From positions 19,102-24,530 of the forward strand of contig PBHA01000015.1 in the NCBI GenBank assembly GCA_002719425.1: DNA of 5,429 bases, written 5' to 3'. Positions 1 through 5,429 of the stretch are shown one piece after another. The stretch is from Chloroflexota bacterium. Lineage in GTDB: Bacteria > Chloroflexota > Dehalococcoidia > UBA1151 > TMED-70. A program made the position numbers and the translations under genes. The notes under the pieces were generated by a model, which saw only the letters and a program-made list of their open reading frames with translations, was not told where the DNA came from and did no database searches. Within the stretch, counting starts at the first letter, position 1, and each line of letters opens with the position of its first letter.

Positions 1-2820
1 AATGATGTTAAAAATGCAAAAATTGCTGCAAAAAAAATAGGATATCCAGTTGTAATTAGACCAGCTTACACCTTAGGTGGTACAGGTGGAGGAATAGCCA
101 AAGACGAAAATGAATTGGTGGAAATTGCTAATCAAGGAATTAGTTTATCTAGAGTTGGTCAAGTACTTATTGAAAAATCTTTGGTTGGATGGAAAGAAGT
201 TGAATATGAAGTTATGAGAGATAATATCGGAAATGTTATAACTATTTGTAACATGGAAAATATTGATCCTATGGGAGTTCATACAGGAGATTCTATAGTT
301 GTAGCCCCTTCACAAACTTTAAATGATAAAGAATATCAAATGTTAAGGTCAGCCAGTTTAGATATTATTTCAAACTTAGACATAAGAGGAGGATGCAATG
401 TTCAACTAGCCTTAAAACCTTCACAATTAGTTAAAAAAACAATTGGTAACAATTTTGATTCTGATCCTGATTACTACGTTATTGAGGTTAATCCAAGAGT
501 TTCACGATCGTCAGCCCTTGCATCAAAAGCAACTGGTTACCCAATTGCAAGAATTGCTTCAAAAATAGCTTTAGGTAAAAATTTAGATGAAATTACCAAT
601 CCTGTCACTGGAAAAACATTTTCAGTTTTTGAACCTTCGCTCGACTATTGTGTTGTCAAGATACCTAGATGGCCATTTGATAAATTTCCAGACGCAGATA
701 GAAGTTTAGGAACCCAGATGAAAGCAACTGGGGAAGTTATGGGTATTGAGAGAACATTTGAGGCAGCTTTGCTAAAATCAATCAGGTCTTTAGAAAATAG
801 TAAACCTGATTTACTTATTGATCCTGATAATGAAAATTCAAATATACCTATGGATGATAGGCTCTGGGATATTGCAAAAAAAATAAGAAATGGTTCGAAT
901 GCAGTAGAAGAAACTAAAAGAACCTTCATTGATTTTTGGTTTACAAATGCTATTGAGAGAATAATTAAAGTAGAAAACGAAATAATCTCCTCACCTTTAA
1001 GTAAAGAAATATTTCTAAAGGCTAAAGATTATGGATTTTCAGATAAGTATATAGCTAAGCTTAAAGATACTGAAGAGAGAAAAATAAGAGAACTTAGAAA
1101 ATCTTTTGGAGTTATTCCAACCTATAAAATGGTTGATACATGCGCCGCAGAATTTGAAGCAAAAACTACTTATTTTTACAGCACATATGAAAGTGAAAAT
1201 GAAGCTATTCCCCTAGAAGGGAATAAAGCTATTGTTTTAGGATCAGGTCCGATAAGAATAGGTCAAGGTATAGAATTTGACTATTGTTCTGTTCATGCAT
1301 CAAAAAGCCTTCAAAATAATGGTATAAAATCTATTCTTATTAATTCAAATCCTGAAACTGTTTCAACCGATTTTGATACATCATCAAGACTATATTTTGA
1401 ACCACTAGATTCAGAAAGTGTAATGGACATAATTGAAAATGAATCTTTGAAAGGCAAACTTGTAGATTCTCTTGTTCAATTTGGTGGTCAAACAGCAATT
1501 AATATGTCTCAAGATTTGGGTAATTATAAATTTCCAATCAAAGGATCATCTGCTAATGTTATTGATTTAGCCTCAGAAAGAGGTAGCTTTGAGGAAATTT
1601 GTAAAAAGTCTGGTGTATTGCAACCTGAGGGAGCTGCTACAGTGAATCTGGACGAGGCTATTTCTATAGCAAATAAAGTAGGATATCCGGTTATGGTTAG
1701 GCCCTCCTATGTTTTAGGCGGAAGAGCAATGGAAATTGTACATAGAGAAAGTGATTTGACTCGATACTTCAAGAGAGCTCAGAATTTTGTTCCAGGCCAA
1801 ACAATATTAGTTGATCATTATATTGATGGAATTGAAATAGAAGTTGATGCATTATGTGACGAAGAAGATATATTGATACCAGGAATAATGCAACATGTTG
1901 AAAGAGCAGGAATTCATTCTGGTGATAGTACGGCAGTCTACCCAGCTTATGATCTTTCAGATACTGAAAAAAATGATCTTGTTGATGCAACTAGGAAATT
2001 GGGAAGAACTCTTGGAATAAGAGGTTTGATGAATATTCAGTTTATTGTAAAAAGGGCTAAAAAATCTTTCTTTGATTCTTCAAGGAAGAAAGAACCTGAA
2101 GATTCAACTCTCTATGTTATTGAGGTAAATCCTAGATCAAGTAGAACAATTCCATTTATATCAAAAGTTACTGGAGTTCCAATGATTGATCTTGCAATCA
2201 AAGTAATTTATGGAGAGAAATTATCTAATCTTGATTATTCAACAGGTCTAGTTAAAGAGAAAAACCTTTATGCTGTAAAATCTCCAGTTTTTTCAATGTC
2301 TAAATTATCAGGTGTGGACACTTACTTAGGTCCTGAAATGAAATCTACTGGTGAAGTCATGGGAATAGATAAAAATCTTCCAAGTGCTATGAAAAAAGCT
2401 ATGATTGCTTCAGGTCTCGAGGTAGATTCAAAAACAAGTTTTTTATTATCGATTGCTGATCGAGATAAAACTGACTCTAAAAATTTTATTGAAAAACTAA
2501 GTAAAAATGGAAATAAAATTTATGCAACAGAAGGTACTTATAATTTTATAAAGTCTCTAGATATAAAAGTCGAAAAAGTAAATAAAATACTTAGTCAATC
2601 TCCCACTGTAATAGACTTAATAGTTGAGGGTAAGGTTGGAGCAGTTTTAAATACCGTTACAGGTGACAGATCTTCTATTCAGGATGGATATCATATTAGA
2701 AGAAAAGCAACCGAGCTTTCTATCCCATGCTACACTTCAATAGACACAGCCTATGCAACTATTGTAGATAATGATAATCAACCTGTGAGCGTTAGGACTG
2801 TTGATGATTACTATGAATAA
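1..2820 (+). CDS. carB: Carbamoyl-phosphate synthase large subunit, 5'-truncated by the window edge
   Basis: CarB uses ammonia delivered by CarA (from glutamine), bicarbonate and two ATP to make carbamoyl phosphate for pyrimidine and arginine synthesis in the cytoplasm. The frame is open from base 1, so the true start lies outside; 939 codons remain, and R20 matches E. coli R169, giving a full protein of about 1,088 residues (E. coli 1,073). In window numbering, the first ATP-grasp half has IRPAYTLGGTGGGIA at 19-33 and catalytic EVNPR at 162-166. An oligomerisation linker follows at about 270-400. The second half has GSGPIRIGQGIEFDY at 414-428, VRPSYVLGGRAMEI at 566-579 and EVNPR at 708-712. 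An MGS-like allosteric domain runs from about 813 to the end. Both catalytic halves look intact. Each half has an insertion just before its EVNPR motif (about 12 and 15 residues longer than E. coli). Family assignment is certain; alignment numbers are from memory. Confidence 0.98.
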   Translation, partial: NDVKNAKIAAKKIGYPVVIRPAYTLGGTGGGIAKDENELVEIANQGISLSRVGQVLIEKSLVGWKEVEYEVMRDNIGNVITICNMENIDPMGVHTGDSIVVAPSQTLNDKEYQMLRSASLDIISNLDIRGGCNVQLALKPSQLVKKTIGNNFDSDPDYYVIEVNPRVSRSSALASKATGYPIARIASKIALGKNLDEITNPVTGKTFSVFEPSLDYCVVKIPRWPFDKFPDADRSLGTQMKATGEVMGIERTFEAALLKSIRSLENSKPDLLIDPDNENSNIPMDDRLWDIAKKIRNGSNAVEETKRTFIDFWFTNAIERIIKVENEIISSPLSKEIFLKAKDYGFSDKYIAKLKDTEERKIRELRKSFGVIPTYKMVDTCAAEFEAKTTYFYSTYESENEAIPLEGNKAIVLGSGPIRIGQGIEFDYCSVHASKSLQNNGIKSILINSNPETVSTDFDTSSRLYFEPLDSESVMDIIENESLKGKLVDSLVQFGGQTAINMSQDLGNYKFPIKGSSANVIDLASERGSFEEICKKSGVLQPEGAATVNLDEAISIANKVGYPVMVRPSYVLGGRAMEIVHRESDLTRYFKRAQNFVPGQTILVDHYIDGIEIEVDALCDEEDILIPGIMQHVERAGIHSGDSTAVYPAYDLSDTEKNDLVDATRKLGRTLGIRGLMNIQFIVKRAKKSFFDSSRKKEPEDSTLYVIEVNPRSSRTIPFISKVTGVPMIDLAIKVIYGEKLSNLDYSTGLVKEKNLYAVKSPVFSMSKLSGVDTYLGPEMKSTGEVMGIDKNLPSAMKKAMIASGLEVDSKTSFLLSIADRDKTDSKNFIEKLSKNGNKIYATEGTYNFIKSLDIKVEKVNKILSQSPTVIDLIVEGKVGAVLNTVTGDRSSIQDGYHIRRKATELSIPCYTSIDTAYATIVDNDNQPVSVRTVDDYYE

Positions 2821-3645
2821 TTATACTTTTACCGCCTTAACAGACAACCAATTTCTTGGAACAGTAGTTAAGTTCATTTCAGAGAAAACTTCCTTTAGAG
2901 CTTTTTGAAGAGTAGATTTGCCCTTCTCTAGAGGAATCCCTGGAAGTACACCTTCGATCCAGTCTTTAAATTCACTGATGTAATGAAATCCATCTATTGG
3001 TACTTGATAAGACTTAGCTCTAATATGTTCAACTTTATAACCAGTACTTTCTAATAATTCTTTATAGTCATCAGGTCTTAGTTGCTTTCTAGAAGACACC
3101 TTAGCTGACTTGTCAGGTCGTAATCCAAAATCTTTACTTAGAAGTCTTAATGATCTAAACATCCATTTTCTATAAAATTCTAATGAATCATCGGGATGAG
3201 ACCCATCATAAAAAGATGTATTGAAAGCTAGAATTCCATTTGAATTTAATTTATTTCTTATTTCTGTCAATAACTTATTTTTATCAGGAACATAATGTAT
3301 TGAGTTACAGTAAATCATAGCATCAGCCCTTTCTTTTACTGCATCAGTGAGATTTTGAACTTCAGAATGTATAAACTTAACAATAGAATTATTTTCTAGC
3401 TCTTTTGCAGCTGTACTTAATGCAGATTTAGAACTATCTACAGCGTATATTACGGATTCTTTGGCAATAATAAGTTTCTTTAGAATCAATTTTGTTATAT
3501 TCCCTGTGCCACATCCAAGATCTACAATGGATTTTTTATCATACACATTAGCTAGTTCTATAAATTCTGAATTTATAGATCCATAGAATGGAAGATTTGC
3601 AAATGCATTAAATGCATATTGTTCACTTTCAGTTTGATTAGCCAT
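2821..3645 (-). CDS. Class I SAM-dependent methyltransferase, substrate unknown
   Basis: This 274-residue protein probably transfers a methyl group from S-adenosylmethionine in the cytoplasm. The Rossmann-fold SAM site is clear: motif I VDLGCGTGN at residues 41-49, an acidic ribose-binding residue in YAVDSS (D70) at the end of the second strand, and a motif IV-like segment DAMIYCNSIHYV at 108-119. LNSNGILAFNTS follows as the strand-5 region. No signal peptide or membrane segment is seen. The C-terminal third (about 150-274) contains LRPDDYKELLESTGY and a Trp/Pro-containing tail (VPRNWLS) that probably forms the substrate cap; I do not recognise its subfamily. UbiE/MenG-like, BioC-like or small-molecule O- or N-methyltransferases are all possible. 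The ATG start is chosen because it puts motif I at the usual distance from the N terminus; only a weak purine stretch (AAAAAGAAA) lies upstream. It is divergent from modA and its stop abuts that of carB. Confidence 0.85.
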   Translation of the reverse strand: MANQTESEQYAFNAFANLPFYGSINSEFIELANVYDKKSIVDLGCGTGNITKLILKKLIIAKESVIYAVDSSKSALSTAAKELENNSIVKFIHSEVQNLTDAVKERADAMIYCNSIHYVPDKNKLLTEIRNKLNSNGILAFNTSFYDGSHPDDSLEFYRKWMFRSLRLLSKDFGLRPDKSAKVSSRKQLRPDDYKELLESTGYKVEHIRAKSYQVPIDGFHYISEFKDWIEGVLPGIPLEKGKSTLQKALKEVFSEMNLTTVPRNWLSVKAVKV

Positions 3646-3675
3646 AATTTAAAATTTCTTTTTACCAGTTATTAA

Positions 3676-3705
3676 TTGATATTTGTAAATATATTATCTT
3701 AGAAT
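3676..3705 (+). promoter_or_regulatory. Candidate sigma70-type promoter for modABC
   Basis: TTGATA at 3676-3681 (5 of 6 matches to TTGACA) and TAGAAT at 3700-3705 (5 of 6 matches to TATAAT) are separated by 18 bp. Transcription would start near 3712, giving a leader of about 25 nt before the modA ATG. The AT-rich context makes chance matches likely, so this is a prediction only. Confidence 0.45.
3679..3692. repeat. 14-bp perfect dyad ATATTT-GT-AAATAT, possible operator
   Basis: Two 6-bp arms (3679-3684 and 3687-3692) are exact inverted repeats around a GT centre. The dyad overlaps the end of the candidate -35 element and fills the front of the spacer of the modABC promoter, where a bound repressor would block polymerase. 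The arms are pure A/T, so it could be chance. It does not resemble the ModE operator that I remember from E. coli. Confidence 0.3.
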
Positions 3706-3736
3706 AACAGTATATCGTATAGATTTCATTCTAAAA

Positions 3737-4501
3737 ATGAATAATAAAATTATAAAAAAAATACTTTTTAGCATCGCACTATTATTGTGTAATTTTTTGA
3801 TATTGTCATGTTCTGATGACAAAACAAGTATCATTATGGTTGCAACATCTCTTAATGAAATTATTAACGAACAATATGAGAAATCAGATAATAATAATAA
3901 ATTTTATATAAGTTATGGAGGATCTATGACTCTGGCTAGAAGAGTAGAAAATAATGATAAAAAAATTGGTGCAGTAATTTTCGCTTCAAATTCTTCCATA
4001 GATATTCTTACGGATAAGAATTTATTAAGAGAATCTGATATTAGCTCATTTGCAAAAAATTCTTTAGTTCTAGCATCTAGTAATAGTTCATATACTTATG
4101 AAACCTTCCTTAATGAAAATGAATCTGGCAATGAAAATAAAATAATAATTGCAGATCCAGAAATAGCTCCTGCAGGAGTATATTCTACTCAGGTTTTACA
4201 AAATATTTTTTCTCAGAAAGAAATTGAAAATAAAATAATTTCATCTGGTGACGTATCTTATGTATCCAGCTTATTGGTTTCAAATAATAAATATTATGGG
4301 ATTTTATATAAAACTGAAGCATTGAAAAATGATCTTTACATAATTCATGAATTTCCAAATAAATTTCATGATGATATTGAGTACAAAATAGGTGTCTTAA
4401 GTCAAAATAATAATTTATATATAAATAACTTTATTGATAGACTGAATTCACCATTAGTTAAAAAAAAACTTTCTGATTTAGGATTTGAGGTTGAAAGATG
4501 A
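3737..4501 (+). CDS. modA: Molybdate/tungstate ABC transporter, substrate-binding lipoprotein ModA
   Basis: ModA binds molybdate or tungstate outside the cytoplasmic membrane and hands it to ModB. The 254-residue length matches E. coli ModA precursor (257). Residues 1-24 form a lipoprotein signal: basic MNNKIIKK, a hydrophobic stretch, then ILSC with C25 as the lipidated cysteine (L at -2 is slightly off consensus). The mature part has VATSL (34-39 region), GGSMTLARRVE (61-71), ADPEIAPAGVYS (139-150), GDVSYVSSLL (171-180) and YGILYKTEA (187-195). S38, S63, A146, V173 and Y191 align with the five E. coli oxyanion ligands S12, S39, A125, V152 and Y170 (recalled numbering). The sequence cannot separate molybdate from tungstate specificity. 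The ATG is the first plausible start and directly precedes the signal peptide, although no Shine-Dalgarno is evident upstream. Its last four bases overlap modB as ATGA. Confidence 0.95.
   Translation: MNNKIIKKILFSIALLLCNFLILSCSDDKTSIIMVATSLNEIINEQYEKSDNNNKFYISYGGSMTLARRVENNDKKIGAVIFASNSSIDILTDKNLLRESDISSFAKNSLVLASSNSSYTYETFLNENESGNENKIIIADPEIAPAGVYSTQVLQNIFSQKEIENKIISSGDVSYVSSLLVSNNKYYGILYKTEALKNDLYIIHEFPNKFHDDIEYKIGVLSQNNNLYINNFIDRLNSPLVKKKLSDLGFEVER
4487..4490 (+). promoter_or_regulatory. Ribosome binding site of modB inside modA
   Basis: GAGG lies 7 nt before the modB ATG at 4498, inside the last codons of modA. With the ATGA stop/start overlap it supports this start and suggests coupled translation. 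Confidence 0.7.
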
Positions 4502-5121
4502 ATTATTTAGAAATCTTGCTAACAACTTTAAAAATTTCTTTGACAGCTACCATTCTCTGTTTTATTTTTTCGATTATTCTAATACTAGTAGCTAGGAAAT
4601 TTAAGAAAACTAGACTTTTCTTTGATTTTATAACCTCTCTACCACTTGCTCTCCCACCAGTAATTTCTGGTTATGTGATAATAATTCTTTCTAATGGTAG
4701 ACTATCTTTTGAATGGTTTGGAGGGAGTTTGGCTTGTGCAGTTATTTCTTTACCACTAGTCTATAGAATGATTTTTGTAACTATTTTGAATGTAGATCAA
4801 AAATTAGTTAATACTTCTAGAATTTTGGGAGCAAATATTTATAAGACTTTTTTTTATGTTATTTTTCCCTCTATCAGGACAGGACTAATTTCATCAATAT
4901 TTATAGGATTTATTAGATCTATAAGTGAATTTGGTGCAACTATGATTGTTGCAGGAAATATTTCTGGAAAAACTCAAACTTTGTCAACCGCAATATATAC
5001 GTCTATTCAAACAGGTAATAGAGATTCAATTCTTGCCTTATCATTGATATCTCTAACGATAGCTGTAATAACTATTTTAACTTTTAACTTTATAAATAAA
5101 AAAGGTTTCAATTATGAGTAG
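4498..5121 (+). CDS. modB: Molybdate/tungstate ABC transporter, permease ModB
   Basis: ModB is the membrane component, acting as a dimer with ModC on the inside and ModA on the outside. The 207-residue protein is hydrophobic, with likely membrane segments at about 11-32, 44-65, 74-95, 126-140 and 177-198. The EAA-type cytoplasmic loop that docks on the ATPase is visible as SRILGANIYKTFFYVIFP (107-124), with the conserved Gly at 111 and Pro at 124. SEFGATMIVAGNISGKTQTL (143-162) is a hallmark of ModB-type permeases. PLALPPVISGY (49-59) is also typical. It is somewhat shorter than E. coli ModB (229 as recalled) but has no missing core motif. The start is fixed by GAGG at 7 nt and by the ATGA overlap with modA. 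Its end overlaps the modC start by 8 bp. A related sulfate or tungstate (TupB) permease is less likely, given the ModA-like partner. Confidence 0.95.
   Translation: MNYLEILLTTLKISLTATILCFIFSIILILVARKFKKTRLFFDFITSLPLALPPVISGYVIIILSNGRLSFEWFGGSLACAVISLPLVYRMIFVTILNVDQKLVNTSRILGANIYKTFFYVIFPSIRTGLISSIFIGFIRSISEFGATMIVAGNISGKTQTLSTAIYTSIQTGNRDSILALSLISLTIAVITILTFNFINKKGFNYE
5101..5105 (+). promoter_or_regulatory. Ribosome binding site of modC inside modB
   Basis: AAAGG sits 8 nt upstream of the modC ATG at 5114, within the 3' end of modB, and supports that start. Confidence 0.6.
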
Positions 5122-5429
5122 GTTAGATTTCAAATTTAGATCCGTTATAGGAAATTTTTCTCTAGATGCTTCTTCAGAATTTAATCCAGGAATTAATTTT
5201 ATTTGGGGAAGGTCAGGTAATGGAAAGACTACATTACTTAATAATCTTGCAGGGTTTCTAAAACCAATTCAAGGTGAAATAAAACTGAGCAATAGAATAA
5301 TATTTTCTTCATATGAAAATATTAATATTTCTCCTGAAAATAGAAAAGTTGCATATGTTCAGCAAGATGAAGTTTTATTTGGAAATATGAACGTTCTAGG
5401 AAATATTGAGTTTGGTTATAATATTTTGA
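5114..5429 (+). CDS. modC: Molybdate/tungstate ABC transporter, ATP-binding protein ModC, 3'-truncated by the window edge
   Basis: ModC hydrolyses ATP on the cytoplasmic side to drive oxyanion import through ModB. The first 105 codons are present and still open at the window end. Walker A is GRSGNGKTT at residues 32-40 (K38 and T39 contact the phosphates), followed by LLNNLAGFLKPIQGEI, the usual sequence after the P-loop. The Q-loop region is VAYVQQDEVLFGNMNVLGNIEFG (79-101), with the conserved Gln most likely Q84 and the downstream segment matching the ModC pattern. The signature LSGGQ, Walker B, H-loop and any C-terminal TOBE/Mop molybdate-sensing domain lie beyond the window, so completeness cannot be judged. 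The N-terminal region before Walker A is short, as in ModC. The frame begins with ATG 8 bp inside modB. modA-modB-modC is the standard mod operon order, which supports ModC over other importer ATPases. Confidence 0.93.
   Translation, partial: MSRLDFKFRSVIGNFSLDASSEFNPGINFIWGRSGNGKTTLLNNLAGFLKPIQGEIKLSNRIIFSSYENINISPENRKVAYVQQDEVLFGNMNVLGNIEFGYNIL

Larger units (their letters stand above)
3646..3736. promoter_or_regulatory. Divergent intergenic region between methyltransferase gene and modA
   Basis: This 91-bp, strongly AT-rich gap separates two genes that point away from each other, so promoters for both must lie in it or just inside the flanking coding ends. A plausible rightward promoter and a dyad are listed separately. 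For the leftward gene I could not settle on one promoter: TATACT on the minus strand (complement of 3710-3715) is a fair -10 but has no good -35. No riboswitch-like structure, including the Moco motif, is apparent, and the space is too short for one together with promoters. Confidence 0.7.

Noticed and set aside
115..117. TTG at 115 as a possible start of carB
   Set aside because: The frame is open upstream to base 1 and encodes conserved CarB sequence (IRPAYTLGGTGGGIA), so the gene begins outside the window.
645..929. Minus-strand open frame of 94 codons within carB
   Set aside because: It lies fully antisense to well-conserved CarB sequence, has no recognisable domain and is a by-product of the codon usage of carB.
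1769..1990. Minus-strand open frame of 73 codons within carB
   Set aside because: Antisense to the conserved second ATP-grasp half, His/Leu/Gln-rich with no family resemblance; a shadow frame.
3603..3617. Two ATGCAT palindromes spaced 9 bp apart near the start of the methyltransferase gene
   Set aside because: They lie in coding sequence and are explained by the repeated Ala-Phe codons of AFNAFAN at residues 11-17; no operator role can be supported.
2821..3645. Idea that the methyltransferase belongs to a molybdenum cofactor or defence system with modABC
   Set aside because: It is on the opposite strand with its own promoter region, shows only generic SAM-binding motifs, and has no restriction, Moco or toxin partner beside it.
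3710..3721. GTATA direct repeat (3710-3714 and 3717-3721) considered as a ModE or other regulator site
   Set aside because: Only 5 bp in an AT-rich stretch, not an inverted repeat, and it does not match the ModE operator as I remember it.
3737..5429. Possibility that the transporter imports sulfate, phosphate or thiosulfate
   Set aside because: ModA motifs (TSL, SMTLAR, DPEIAPAGVY, YGILYKT), ModB SEFGAT...GNI.GKTQTL and the gene order fit the molybdate/tungstate family much better.

Overview
The window is AT-rich (clearly under 40% GC by eye) and gene-dense bacterial DNA with four genes and part of a fifth. It is ordinary chromosomal sequence: a pyrimidine/arginine biosynthesis gene, an unassigned methyltransferase, and a molybdate (or tungstate) uptake operon. 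I see no mobile element, CRISPR array, rRNA, tRNA or phage gene.

Layout. (1) Bases 1-2820, plus strand: the carbamoyl-phosphate synthase large subunit gene carB, missing its 5' end (about 149 codons by alignment to E. coli from memory). (2) Bases 2821-3645, minus strand: a class I SAM-dependent methyltransferase of unknown substrate. Its stop codon directly abuts the carB stop codon. (3) Bases 3646-3736: a 91-bp divergent intergenic region, the only substantial non-coding DNA here. It carries a plausible sigma70-type promoter facing right and a short perfect dyad. (4) Bases 3737-5429, plus strand: modA (lipoprotein binding protein), modB (permease) and the start of modC (ATPase), with overlapping reading frames that imply translational coupling. 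modC runs off the right edge.

How the genes work together. ModA captures the oxyanion outside the membrane, ModB forms the membrane channel and ModC powers it; the imported metal would feed molybdenum or tungsten cofactor enzymes encoded elsewhere. CarB makes carbamoyl phosphate with CarA. No functional link between carB, the methyltransferase and modABC is visible, and the strand switches argue for three separate transcription units.

Organism. ModA has a lipoprotein signal, which favours a single-membrane cell plan, since Gram-negative ModA proteins are usually soluble and periplasmic. The CarB wording (for example PRWPFDKF and the DDRLWDI linker segment) reminds me of Chloroflexota/Dehalococcoidia-type and Firmicutes-type CarB rather than the proteobacterial form. 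An AT-rich, streamlined, possibly marine lineage such as a SAR202-like chloroflexotan would fit. This is a low-confidence impression from memory and not an identification.

I did not find convincing evidence of a new biological system. The points most worth checking are the paired insertions in the two CarB ATP-grasp halves, the mixed CarB effector-site residues, the zero-gap convergent stop codons, and the dyad in the mod promoter.
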